64,000 bases of DNA from Desulfobulbaceae bacterium. GTDB taxonomy: Bacteria; Desulfobacterota; Desulfobulbia; Desulfobulbales; Desulfobulbaceae. The position numbers were made by a program, and so were the translations under genes. Shown piece by piece: positions 35,114-44,035 of the stretch (position 1 is its first letter; every line of letters starts with the position of its first letter). The stretch covers positions 1-64,000 of the forward strand of contig JAAYIE010000084.1 of NCBI GenBank assembly GCA_012744275.1, read 5' to 3'. Under the pieces are notes generated by a model that was not told where the DNA came from, made no database searches, and was given only the letters and a program-made list of their open reading frames with translations.

Positions 35114-38050
35114 ATGAACGATTTGCCCCTTGGCTCGATCTGCCACGGTTTTCGCCTGGATGAGCGCGCCCATCTTACCGAAATACAATCCACCGTATTT
35201 TTGCTGACCCACACGGTTCTTGGCTGCAAAGCCCTGGCGATTAAAAATACTGACAGCAACAAAACCTTTTGCCTCTCCTTCCGGACTATTCCCCAGGATT
35301 CCACCGGTGTGGCACATATTTTAGAACATGCCGTCCTCATGGGTTCGAAAAAATATCCGGTACGGGATGTGTTTGGCGAAATTCACAAGGGCAGTTTGCT
35401 GACTTTTTTAAACGCCATGACCGGGCCGGACAGCACGTATTACCCCTTTGCCACCCGCAACCTGCGTGAATATTTTAACATCATGGATGTGTACTGCGAT
35501 GTCTGCTTTCAACCGTTGCTTTTGCCCAGTACCTTTGCCCAGGAAGGGTGGCATTTGCACTTGGAGGACGAGAGCGCGGGTGTGCAGTTCATGGGTGTGG
35601 TCTTCAACGAGATGAAGGGCGCCTATGCCGACCCCTTGCGCAGTCTGGTGCACAATGTGTACAAGGGGCTCATGCCGGGATCCACCTACGCGCACGAATC
35701 CGGCGGTGACCCGCGTGTCATACCTGACCTCAGCTTTGAGCAGTTCTGCGCCTTCCATCGCGCCCATTACCATCCCTCCAACAGTACGCTGTTTTTTTAT
35801 GGTGATGCACCACTGGAAGAGGAACTGGCCTATGTGCAGGACCATTTTCTTTCCCGCTACGATCACCCCGCAGCACCGGCCAAGGTTGTGGAAGGTGAGC
35901 TGCCATCCATACCCCATACCCTGCACGACCACTATCCGGTACAGGCGGACAGCGATACCAGCGGTAAAACCTTTATTGCTGCGGCCTCTGCAGTGGGCAC
36001 GGTGCAGGAGCGGGAGAACAGCCTTGCCTTTGAAATTATTGCCAATATCCTCTTCAATTCCGATGCATCACCGTTGAAAGCAGCCATCGTCAGCGCTGGA
36101 CTGGGCAAGGATTTCGGGGGGCTGTGCATGGCAGGCTCAAGCTTTCGCATTGTGATGCTCACCTACCTGATTGGTTCCGATCCGGACAAGGCTGAGGCCT
36201 TTTTTGCCCTGTACCGGCAAACTCTGGCCAACATTGCCGCTCAGGGGCTTGAGCATGAACTGGTACTGTCTGAGCTGAACACCTTTGAGTTCAAGGTGCG
36301 GGAAGAAATGAATAAGCCGCAGCGGGGTCTGCAGCTTATCATGCGCGTGCAGACGGCCATGAAGCACGGTATCTCGCCCTTTGAGGCTTTGTGTGTGGAT
36401 GAGCTGCTGGCGCAGGTGCGGCACAAGGCTTTGAACGAACGTTGGTTTGAAAGCTTGATCCATACGCATCTTTTGGATAACCCGGCTAGCGTGCAGGTGA
36501 TTCTTGAGCCGGATCCAAGCGGGATGGAGGCCAGTCAAAAAGAAGAGCAGCACCGGCTTGACAGCCTTGAGCAAGCGCTGAGCACAGAGGGGCGCAAACA
36601 GTTGGTGCAGAAAACTCTGCAGCTGATGGAGTTGCAGGCCACCCCACCAACTGATGCGGAACTGGCCTGCCTGCCACGCCTGTCCCTGGGCGAAATGGAG
36701 GCCAGACCGAGGCTGCACAGCGTTCGCGTGGCGGAACTTGCAGGCAGACCCTTTCTTGTGAACGAACTGGCTGCCAGCGGGGTCGTGTATGTTGACATTG
36801 GTTTGGACTGCTCGGCCCTTACCAGTGAGGATTTGCTGTATCTTGATTTGTTCGGCACCATTATTACTGAAATCGGTACTAGTACAAAGAACTATATGCA
36901 GTTCGCTAAGGAAGCGAGCCTGTACACCGGCGACTTCACCCATTCTTTCCATGTTTATACTAAGGCTGATTCGCCAGACGCGGGTAGTGGCGTGGTACAG
37001 CCCGTGTTGTGGCTGCATGTGAAAGCTCTTGCCGCCTACCTGCCGCAGGCCATGGATTTGGTGGCAGAATTGCTTGCTGATGTGGATTTTTCAGACCGCC
37101 GCCGCATTGAGGAAATTGTCCGGCGGGAGTTTGCCTGGGCCGAACATAACGCCCAAAGCGAAGGATACGGCCTGGCCAGCCTGCGTGCCTTTTCGCTTTT
37201 GAGTCTACCCGGTCAATATCGCGAATCTGTGCAGGGTATAAGCGCCTACCAGCAGTTGAAACAGCTGGCGGAAAATTATAGTATCCTGGAAGAGGAGTTT
37301 CTAACGGCCCTGCTCCGCATCCGTTCGGCGCTGTTCCGCCGGCCGGGGCTGACCTGTGCCATTACCGCGGATGCTGCAGAAATCGAGCGCTTTTCCGCAT
37401 TAGGCATAGAGGTGTTTCAGAGCCTGCATCCGGAAGCGGCTCCGGCACAAAAGCCGCAATTCACTACTTTCCCGGCCACTCATGCCTTCACTACCGCCGC
37501 TGAAGTCGTCTACAATGTGCAGACCTGTAGGCTCTTCACTGATACCGCAAAGTATAGCGGTGATTTTGAGGTGTTGAAAACCTGGCTTTCCCGCGATTAT
37601 CTCTGGAACACGGTGCGGCAGATGGGCGGTGCCTATGGCTGCTTCACCCAGTTTAATCATATTACCGGCGATTTCGGCCTTGTGAGCTACCGTGACCCTC
37701 AGGTGGCAAAAACCTACAGCGCCTATGCGGATTTGCCGCAGGTGGTTGCCAAACTGGATTTGTCCCCGACCGTACTTGAACAGGTGATCATCGGCGCCTA
37801 CAGCAGCGTCAATCCGCATCAGGGCCCGGCGGCTAAGGGGGCGTTGGCTCGGGATCAGTATCTGTCCGGTGTTACGGTTGATTTTCTACAGAAGCGGGTA
37901 GAATCCATCTTGAATGCAAACATGGCGGGCTTGCGTCGCTACGCCGAGTTGTTTGCTCCACTTGCAAAGGACCCAGTGCGGGTGAGTGTGGGGAATGGGG
38001 ATAAAATCAGCAGGGATGCGTCCTTGTTTGCCCGCATTGATGCCCTATGA
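35114..38050 (+). CDS. Presequence protease-like M16C metallopeptidase (PreP family)
   Basis: A 978-residue enzyme starting 15 bp after dtd. The inverted zinc motif HxxEH is in GVAHILEHAVLMGSKKYP (His68, Glu71, His72), with a downstream Glu expected in NEMKGAYADP. Two M16 halves are joined by a helical linker, and the C-terminal half includes REFAWAEHNAQSEGYGL and MGGAYGCFTQFN. Family members are closed-chamber oligopeptidases that degrade short peptides, such as transit peptides in organelles; bacterial roles are not well known. No signal peptide is seen, so it should be cytoplasmic. A dispersed repeat begins right after its stop. Confidence 0.93.
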   Translation: MNDLPLGSICHGFRLDERAHLTEIQSTVFLLTHTVLGCKALAIKNTDSNKTFCLSFRTIPQDSTGVAHILEHAVLMGSKKYPVRDVFGEIHKGSLLTFLNAMTGPDSTYYPFATRNLREYFNIMDVYCDVCFQPLLLPSTFAQEGWHLHLEDESAGVQFMGVVFNEMKGAYADPLRSLVHNVYKGLMPGSTYAHESGGDPRVIPDLSFEQFCAFHRAHYHPSNSTLFFYGDAPLEEELAYVQDHFLSRYDHPAAPAKVVEGELPSIPHTLHDHYPVQADSDTSGKTFIAAASAVGTVQERENSLAFEIIANILFNSDASPLKAAIVSAGLGKDFGGLCMAGSSFRIVMLTYLIGSDPDKAEAFFALYRQTLANIAAQGLEHELVLSELNTFEFKVREEMNKPQRGLQLIMRVQTAMKHGISPFEALCVDELLAQVRHKALNERWFESLIHTHLLDNPASVQVILEPDPSGMEASQKEEQHRLDSLEQALSTEGRKQLVQKTLQLMELQATPPTDAELACLPRLSLGEMEARPRLHSVRVAELAGRPFLVNELAASGVVYVDIGLDCSALTSEDLLYLDLFGTIITEIGTSTKNYMQFAKEASLYTGDFTHSFHVYTKADSPDAGSGVVQPVLWLHVKALAAYLPQAMDLVAELLADVDFSDRRRIEEIVRREFAWAEHNAQSEGYGLASLRAFSLLSLPGQYRESVQGISAYQQLKQLAENYSILEEEFLTALLRIRSALFRRPGLTCAITADAAEIERFSALGIEVFQSLHPEAAPAQKPQFTTFPATHAFTTAAEVVYNVQTCRLFTDTAKYSGDFEVLKTWLSRDYLWNTVRQMGGAYGCFTQFNHITGDFGLVSYRDPQVAKTYSAYADLPQVVAKLDLSPTVLEQVIIGAYSSVNPHQGPAAKGALARDQYLSGVTVDFLQKRVESILNANMAGLRRYAELFAPLAKDPVRVSVGNGDKISRDASLFARIDAL

Positions 38051-38177
38051 TTACCGGCTCCAGATTCAAGATGTTCTCAAGGGGGCGAGGGCAATGCAAC
38101 GCAAACGTACATGCAGGTACTTCGAGGATCTTTTCCCGAACCCGGCACCGGAGAGCGCTTTAATATGGAATTAGAAT
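38051..38177 (+). repeat. Dispersed intergenic repeat, copy F
   Basis: It begins CCGGCTCCAGATTCAAG, then GATGTTCTCAAGGGGG as in copy B, has the core ATGCAACGCAAACGTACATG, and ends GCGCTTTAATATGGAATTAG. It fills the gap between the PreP-like gene and the convergent DUF1992 gene, abutting both stop codons. Confidence 0.7.
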
Positions 38178-38181
38178 GGGC

Positions 38182-38568
38182 TTACCTTGCCGACTTACTG
38201 AGCTGCTCTACAACCCTGGTAAAGTAGGGGCTCTCATCACTCAGGTGTATATTGCGGCCGAGGCAAGCTTCCATTTTGGTGCGCAACAGACTGATGCGAC
38301 GGAGGTGGCGCAGTTTTTCTTGTTCATCGGCCGCATGCGCAAGCAGGTCTCGAGTGTGTAGAATTTCCTTGTGCAGGACCAGTTCTTCCGGGATATAGCC
38401 TGCATTTTTTAGTACTCTGTAGGCCATGCGCAAATCCGGCGCTACCCTGGCAAGGTTATCGTCTTGGGGCAGGGGCTTGTCTTTCCAGTGACTCAGATCG
38501 GGCAGGGCGCCTTCTTCAATGGCCTGCTGTATCTTTCTCTCAGCAATGGTTTGGATGATGCCGATCAC
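38182..38568 (-). CDS. DUF1992 (DnaJ homologue subfamily C member 28-type) protein
   Basis: The start GTG at 38568 has AGGAG 5-6 nt upstream and yields 128 residues. A longer frame continues upstream but is antisense to the next gene. The conserved domain reads IIQTIAERKIQQAIEEGALP, then LSHWKDKPLPQDDN and LRMAYRVLKNAGYIPEELVL, followed by a helical coiled segment. These are the DUF1992 hallmarks. The family is small, soluble and of unknown function, sometimes fused to J-domains in eukaryotes. It is divergent from an exported protein gene. Confidence 0.85.
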   Translation of the reverse strand: MIGIIQTIAERKIQQAIEEGALPDLSHWKDKPLPQDDNLARVAPDLRMAYRVLKNAGYIPEELVLHKEILHTRDLLAHAADEQEKLRHLRRISLLRTKMEACLGRNIHLSDESPYFTRVVEQLSKSAR

Positions 38569-38676
38569 CGGTTCTCCTGTACAGATGGAGGTGAAACTTG
38601 TTTTGCGCCAAAAGTATGCATACTGTATACCTGATGTTTGGGCAACTCTGTTTTTTCTATGGGGTGGAGTAGTGCC

Positions 38677-39513
38677 ATGCAGGTTGGATTGATTGTACCG
38701 GTTCTGGTTGTTTCCCTGGCCATGGGAAGTATCAGTTCTGTTGTTCGTGCCGATGAGGGCCTGCCCTGGGAGCATCGCACCCCCTTTCGTGAGGGTGCGA
38801 TCCATTATGAAATGAGCGGCACCCAGCAAGGCACGGAAATTTTGTATATCAAGGATTTTGGCCGTTTTCGTGTCAAACAGAGCCAGTCCACCATGAATGT
38901 GCTTGGTCGAACGATAAACGCCAGAACTCGCGAAGTGACCACCCCCGAATGGGTCTTTCGCTATGATCTCAATGAGCGTTGGGGTGAAAAAAATTCCAAT
39001 CCTGCACGGCTGTACCAGCAGGAATACGAACAACTCAGCCAGGGTGAGCAAAAGGTTTTTGCCGCCAATGCCGCCCAAATCGGGCCATCACTTTTTGAAA
39101 ATGCGGGTTCTATCGTACGGAGCCGAAGCGGCAACATGCTGGGGTTTATCTGTGATCAGGTTTCTTTTGGCGGTTTTTCCTCGTCCTGCCTGCTGCACGA
39201 CACCGATATCCCGCTTAAAGTAGAAGCCAGGGTCATGGGGGCAATCAACCAGCTTAAGGCGGTGCGTATCGATCTGGTAAGTCCTGTGCCGGAGGAACTT
39301 TTTGTTCCGCTTACCGACATCCACACGGCAGTGAACGAGGAGGCCGAGGCCATGCTGCGCCAGGCCATCCACCAGGCCGTACAGGTCTTAAAACAGCCGG
39401 ATGGTATCAGTACCCTGCAGAAGCAGGCCAGGCAGTTCCTGCCCCGGGAAGATGAGGAGGCAGTACCTGAACAGAGAGTACCCACGAGGCTGCTGCGGAG
39501 GACTGTCCGGTAA
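38677..39513 (+). CDS. Exported protein of unknown function
   Basis: The ATG at 38677 is preceded by GGAG with 7-8 nt spacing and opens a signal peptide (MQVGLIVPVLVVSLAMGS, cleavage after VRA). The 278-residue product has an early beta-rich segment (REGAIHYEMSGTQQGTEILY, with IKDFGRFRVKQSQS) and a helical, Gln/Glu-rich C-terminal half. Two cysteines lie close together (MLGFICDQ and SSCLLHD) and might form a disulfide. The first part resembles periplasmic sensor-like or DUF4412-like beta domains, but I do not recognise the family securely. It stands alone after a divergent DUF1992 gene. Confidence 0.65.
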   Translation: MQVGLIVPVLVVSLAMGSISSVVRADEGLPWEHRTPFREGAIHYEMSGTQQGTEILYIKDFGRFRVKQSQSTMNVLGRTINARTREVTTPEWVFRYDLNERWGEKNSNPARLYQQEYEQLSQGEQKVFAANAAQIGPSLFENAGSIVRSRSGNMLGFICDQVSFGGFSSSCLLHDTDIPLKVEARVMGAINQLKAVRIDLVSPVPEELFVPLTDIHTAVNEEAEAMLRQAIHQAVQVLKQPDGISTLQKQARQFLPREDEEAVPEQRVPTRLLRRTVR

Positions 39514-39848
39514 AGAGTATAAGTCGGAGCCTGTCAACTTGCACTGGCCCGGAACAGCGTCTCTCCTCCTGCTGCACTGCCTCCTACCCTGCCGATTTGT
39601 AGCCCGACCTGCTTCCGTAATCTGAGCCTAAACGTTCAGGCGGGAATAACCTGATATTCCCCACGCAAAACGAATTAAGTCCTGCAGTTCTCCGAGTTGT
39701 CCATCTGCCCTGGAAGAAACCGAATATCAGCGGCAGACAGACCGTAGCAGTCTTATCTTATTTCTATGGCAACGCATATAACTTGCCGATATATCGATAT
39801 AATTAATGCGGACGATTGCCTTGTCCCTTCTGTGAGAGGAATTGATTT
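39514..39848. other. Intergenic stretch without recognised genes
   Basis: About 335 bp upstream of the radical SAM gene. It holds an AT-rich segment with TATAAT at 39798-39803 that may be part of a promoter, and GTGAGAGGAATTG as a ribosome-binding region. Nothing else was recognised. Confidence 0.4.
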
Positions 39849-41645
39849 ATGCATACAGGTACAGAATTTACAGCACAAGCCCTGAAGAGAAAAGTTCCGG
39901 AGATATTCACTATTGCCGGACAGGCGGCCACCCAGGAAGGTTTTATGGAAGGCCTGTCTAGATATATTCACCGACAAGCTTATGAAACCTGCGATACCTA
40001 TGGCCAGCATTCCGAACAGCAAATAGTCAGGGTGCGGGATTGCGCAAGCGTGCTCACACGGATGCTGAACCGCAGGGCCGAAGACAGGGCCGGCTTTTCC
40101 CTGACGCAGGCACTCTGGGATCTGGCCTGCGGCAAGGAGCGACCAGACCTGACACCCGCTTTTTATGCGGAAATCATCTATTTGTTTCTAGGGGTGGCGG
40201 GGAGAGAAACAGTGCGTTCTGGATTGACTGATAGCAGCATTCCTGCTTCCCTGGAGGGGCGTGCCGCCGCAGTGGAGCGTTCAAAACAGCTCGATCTGTT
40301 AGCCGAGGCAGCAAAAAGCAGCATGTCAAAGTATGAAACCGGTCTGGCCGATGCGGCAATACAGCGCCGTGCCCTGAGGCGGGAGAAAATTCTTTCGTAC
40401 TTCAAGGCATCACCCCACGACTGGGATAACTGGCAATGGCATATAGCGCACATCATACGGGACAGGAGTGTGCTGGAGCAAATTTTGCCCCTGTCGCAGG
40501 ATGAAAAAAAGTCCATTGACCATGCAAAATCCCAAAGATTGCCCTTTGGGATTACGCCCTACTATCTGTCCCTGATGGATGAAGAGCCGGATACGGGTCG
40601 AGACCGCGCTATCCGTTCGCAGGTGATACCGCCGCTCAGCTATACCAAACTCATGGATAGGGCCTTGCATAGTGAAGATACCTGCCTCGACTTTATGCGC
40701 GAAAGCGATACTTCGCCGGTAGACTTGGTGACCCGGCGCTATCCGGGGATATGCATTCTGAAACCCTTGAATACCTGTCCGCAGATCTGTGTGTATTGCC
40801 AGCGTAATTGGGAGATTGAAGATGCTATGGCCCCGGGTTCCATTGCTTCGAAGGACAAGCTCGAAGCCGCCCTTGCTTGGATCGCCGAGCATCCATCCAT
40901 TCATGAAGTGCTGGTCACCGGTGGTGACCCGCTTGCCATTCCCGATGTGCCGCTCAAAAGAATTCTCGATGGGGTGGCAGCCATTCCAAGTATAGAACGC
41001 ATCCGTATAGGCTCCAGAACCCTGCTCACTGTACCCATGCGTTTCAGCGATGATCTTGTAAACATGCTCGCCTCCTACCGGGTTCCCGGAAAACGCCAGG
41101 TAGCCTTGGTTACTCATGTGCAGCATGCCTACGAATTGACGCCCGAAACTCTCAATGCCGTTGAAAAATTGCGCAGGAAAGGTATCTCTGTTTTTAACCA
41201 GCACGTCTATACCTTTTTCAGTTCCCGCAGGTTTGAAGCAGCTTTTCTGCGCCGCCAACTGGCCCTGGTCGGCATTGATCCGTATTACACCTTCAACACC
41301 AAGGGTAAGGAAGAAACGCTGGAATACCGCGTGCCCATAGCCAGACTATTGCAGGAGCAGAAGGAGGAGGCTAGGCTTTTACCCGGCATTTCCCGGACAG
41401 ATGAGGGGGTTTATAATGTGCCGGGAATGGGGAAGAACTATCTCAGGGCGCTGCAGCACAGGGACCTGATCGCCATTTTACCGGATGGTGCGCGTCTGTA
41501 TGAGTTTCACTCTTGGGAAAAGTATATTTCCAGCGAGATCAGCACCCATTTGAGTGCTGATGTACCCATTCTCGATTACCTGGAGCGATTACAGACCATC
41601 GGCGAAGATATATCCAACTACGAGAGCATCTGGTACTATTTTTAG
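39849..41645 (+). CDS. KamA-family radical SAM aminomutase-like protein with long N-terminal extension
   Basis: A 598-residue protein. The radical SAM/KamA core occupies about 300-560, with the cluster motif CPQICVYCQRNWE (CxxxCxxC), LVTGGDPLAIPDVPL, RIGSRTLLTVPMRF, VNMLASYRVP, and HVQHAYELTPET. A PLP-lysine candidate is in VPGMGKNYLRAL, unlike the usual Gly-rich GGGGK. About 300 residues precede the core; they are helical, contain no second cluster, and are absent from short lysine 2,3-aminomutases (about 415 residues). The product probably rearranges an amino acid or a protein-bound lysine, but the substrate is unknown. It is monocistronic by position. Confidence 0.82.
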   Translation: MHTGTEFTAQALKRKVPEIFTIAGQAATQEGFMEGLSRYIHRQAYETCDTYGQHSEQQIVRVRDCASVLTRMLNRRAEDRAGFSLTQALWDLACGKERPDLTPAFYAEIIYLFLGVAGRETVRSGLTDSSIPASLEGRAAAVERSKQLDLLAEAAKSSMSKYETGLADAAIQRRALRREKILSYFKASPHDWDNWQWHIAHIIRDRSVLEQILPLSQDEKKSIDHAKSQRLPFGITPYYLSLMDEEPDTGRDRAIRSQVIPPLSYTKLMDRALHSEDTCLDFMRESDTSPVDLVTRRYPGICILKPLNTCPQICVYCQRNWEIEDAMAPGSIASKDKLEAALAWIAEHPSIHEVLVTGGDPLAIPDVPLKRILDGVAAIPSIERIRIGSRTLLTVPMRFSDDLVNMLASYRVPGKRQVALVTHVQHAYELTPETLNAVEKLRRKGISVFNQHVYTFFSSRRFEAAFLRRQLALVGIDPYYTFNTKGKEETLEYRVPIARLLQEQKEEARLLPGISRTDEGVYNVPGMGKNYLRALQHRDLIAILPDGARLYEFHSWEKYISSEISTHLSADVPILDYLERLQTIGEDISNYESIWYYF

Positions 41646-41723
41646 GCTGTCTTAGGTAGGCTGTCCTGGATCCGTTTTTTTGCGTGATGACATCGGGCTC
41701 TGTCCAGAACTCGAAAAACAGGA

Positions 41724-42209
41724 TTATTTGGCAGATTGCGACTCTATCTGTTTCTTGATCTGCTGCATGAAGTCTGACTGCTCCAGGTCGGATACGCTTT
41801 TGGCAAATTCCAGCACTTTCCACACAAAAAAAGAATCAACACCTGTAATGGTTTCACCGCCCTGCAGGGTTTCTTGTTCTACCCCGCTCAACTCACCCAG
41901 GCTGCGCACGAGAATAGCGGGTCGTGTTTTGTTGCCCGGGTCGGTATCAATGTAGCAGGCCAGCGGCGGCTTTACGCCCGGCCATTTGTCGGCATCGATG
42001 TGTATACGAATAGCTACTTTGCCTTCCGTAAGGCTAATGCTGCTGACCCTGCCAATGGCAATACCGGACTGATACACCTTGTCGGCCTGGGCGATACCCT
42101 TGCCGTCGCCAAAGAGGACGATAAGTTCCTTGCCGGGTGGCTGGCAAGCTGCAAGTAAACCGCACAGCACCAGGATCAGGGCCAAAATTAGATTGTGTCG
42201 CGTTTTCAT
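41724..42209 (-). CDS. MCE/MlaD-like lipoprotein
   Basis: A 161-residue protein with a lipoprotein signal (ILALILVLCGLLAAC, lipobox Cys near residue 22). It is followed by an MCE-like core: LIVLFGDGKGIAQADKVYQS, then GIAIGRVSSISLTEGKVAIR, the region that in MlaD-type domains defines the ring-forming beta barrel. The C-terminal 30 residues are helical. MCE proteins carry lipids between membranes, usually beside a permease and ATPase; none is nearby, so this is an isolated member. The assignment rests on pattern only. Confidence 0.65.
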   Translation of the reverse strand: MKTRHNLILALILVLCGLLAACQPPGKELIVLFGDGKGIAQADKVYQSGIAIGRVSSISLTEGKVAIRIHIDADKWPGVKPPLACYIDTDPGNKTRPAILVRSLGELSGVEQETLQGGETITGVDSFFVWKVLEFAKSVSDLEQSDFMQQIKKQIESQSAK

Positions 42210-42482
42210 AGTTCGGTGCAGTGAAAAAATTATTTGTGTTGCATCATCTCTGCAGTTCTAGATCCTTCTATAGCAAAATTGGTGATACTATCCAACAGGC
42301 AATACCGTGTGGCGTATCGGCATAGAAGCGCGTGGCTAATCCCAAGGTAAAAGAGCTGTCCATTGCCAGCTCTGCCAACAAAAGCCAAAGATTCAAGATG
42401 TTGGGGTTGTGAAGCTCCAAAGATCTTTGCTCAGCCTTTCGCTCGAAAAGGCTTGCGGGCGTGGGTTAGTATGCAGTTACAG
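42210..42482. other. Intergenic stretch, possible degenerate repeat
   Basis: About 270 bp between the MCE-like gene and the rhomboid gene stop. A segment near 42389-42405 (AAAGATTCAAGATGTTG) resembles the start of the dispersed repeat family, but the inverted ends and core are not evident, so it is not counted as a copy. Confidence 0.35.
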
Positions 42483-43943
42483 TTATTGTTGAGGTAAGAG
42501 CTGCTGCAGTTTTTTAATGGCCTCATTACTGGCATCAAAGTGCCTTTTTGCCTGCTCCATTTTTTCCTGATCGCCATCGCGGATACTGTTTGCAGTCAGA
42601 CGAAAAGCATCCCTGCGGTTGGTTACTGATTCCAGTACCAGGACCTGATGGGCGCGGAGACGTGAATTTTCGTCAAGCGGAGTCGCGCTCAGGCGTTCGT
42701 AAATTGCCTCCCACGGGGCAACAATATCCCGTTCCAACGCTTTGAGTAGGCCCTCTGGCGAACTCGATCCGGAGGCCGCAAGCTGTTGCCAATTTTCAAG
42801 TTCTGCCGAAAGCATTTTCTCCTGTTCGGCAAACCAGCTCATATCTGCATGATATTGTTCTTCTTTGCGATAGGCCTCGCCGGTGTTTTTAATTGGCAGG
42901 GTGAGAAGAATCAGGGCCAGGGTTGCTGCGAGGAGAGAGAGCAGCGGTCGAAGCAGGCCTGTTTGCGCACGTAAATCAGCGCTCAATGGGCGTGCCAGCA
43001 ACCAGCCCATAACAAATCCGCCCGCAAGACCACCGAGATGGGCCGCGTTGTCAATGCCTTCCTGCCGCATGCCGTAGATGAGCGAATAGAAGATAAAGCC
43101 AATAACGATTGTGCTCTGGCTCTTCATAATAGCTACCGGCACCTGATTACGCCGGTCGAGCATGAAGGCGAGCAGAGCGCCATATACCCCAAAGATCGCG
43201 CCGGAAGCACCCGCACTGTTGATCATCGGGTTCCAGTGCAGGCTGGCAATGCTGCCCGCAAGCCCGGCAAGGACGTACAGAAGGGCATAGTGCGCACTGC
43301 CATACAGGCGTTCCACCAGTTTGCCGGTATAGTAGAGCACCCACATGTTCAGCGTCAGGTGGATAAGACCGACGTGCAGGAACATGGAACTCAACAGCCG
43401 CCACCACTGACCTCCGCTGGTGTAAGGACCGAAATTGGAACCCCAGGAAATCAGCATGCGGCCATCGGGTCGCAGCAGGTCTACACCAGAGATAACCATC
43501 GCTGCAAAGATGATCACATTTACTGCGACAATGGTGGGGGTGACAAAGGCATGCGGAGTCGCCTGCATGAGGCGTTCTGTGAAGTCATCGATATCGTGCT
43601 GATCCTGCTTAAGGATTGCACTTTGTGTGGTGGGAAGTAGCTTGGCAAGCCTTTGTGCGCTTGCCTCGTTTTCGAGTAGTATGGTCATGTGCCCGGCTTT
43701 TGGGGCGCTTGTGCCGGCCAACATCTCAAAACGAACAGATCTGCCTTCGCGCTGCACGTTCACGATCTGGGCCGGGTCGAAGCTGAGCTCGACGCTGGCA
43801 GGAGATCCGAGTGGTTTGTTCCTTTTTGCTCGGATCACTACTGAACTGCCGAGATCAAGCTCTCCTGTACCGGAAAGATTGAAGCTGTTGGTAGCCTGGC
43901 CGGTGAAGAAATTTCGCCGAAACTTGACTATAAAACGTTCCAT
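42483..43943 (-). CDS. Rhomboid-family intramembrane serine protease with cytoplasmic flanking domains
   Basis: The ATG at 43943 gives 486 residues. The N-terminal 130 residues are soluble and beta-rich, unlike the rhomboid core. The core (about 140-335) has LSSMFLHVGLIHLTLNMW (rhomboid His/Asn motif), GASGAIFGVYGALLAF with the catalytic Ser, and DNAAHLGGLAGGFVMGWLL with the catalytic His. A further helix follows, then a helical charged C-terminal region of about 120 residues. All catalytic residues are present, so it is probably active. The substrate is unknown. A short dispersed repeat lies immediately upstream. Confidence 0.9.
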   Translation of the reverse strand: MERFIVKFRRNFFTGQATNSFNLSGTGELDLGSSVVIRAKRNKPLGSPASVELSFDPAQIVNVQREGRSVRFEMLAGTSAPKAGHMTILLENEASAQRLAKLLPTTQSAILKQDQHDIDDFTERLMQATPHAFVTPTIVAVNVIIFAAMVISGVDLLRPDGRMLISWGSNFGPYTSGGQWWRLLSSMFLHVGLIHLTLNMWVLYYTGKLVERLYGSAHYALLYVLAGLAGSIASLHWNPMINSAGASGAIFGVYGALLAFMLDRRNQVPVAIMKSQSTIVIGFIFYSLIYGMRQEGIDNAAHLGGLAGGFVMGWLLARPLSADLRAQTGLLRPLLSLLAATLALILLTLPIKNTGEAYRKEEQYHADMSWFAEQEKMLSAELENWQQLAASGSSSPEGLLKALERDIVAPWEAIYERLSATPLDENSRLRAHQVLVLESVTNRRDAFRLTANSIRDGDQEKMEQAKRHFDASNEAIKKLQQLLPQQ

Positions 43944-43958
43944 ATTGTTTTTGCCTTT

Positions 43959-44025
43959 ATTCCAACCCCACCTCAAAGCACTCTCTATGCCGGCATCAGC
44001 ACCTTCAATCTGGAATTGGAATTAA
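43959..44025 (-). repeat. Dispersed intergenic repeat, short copy H
   Basis: A 67-bp form retaining both ends: TTATTCCAACCCCACCTCAA at the left and CACCTTCAATCTGGAATTGG AA at the right, with the internal core deleted. It lies 16 bp upstream of the rhomboid start and 10 bp after the DUF3683 protein stop. Confidence 0.6.
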
Positions 44026-44035
44026 TCTGGCACCA

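Noticed and set aside
38182..39078. A 298-codon minus-strand frame covering DUF1992 and antisense of the exported protein
   Set aside because: Only the last 128 codons match the DUF1992 family and have a proper start; the rest is antisense.
42389..42405. Extra copy of the dispersed repeat
   Set aside because: Only about 15 bases resemble the repeat start; no inverted end or core was found.
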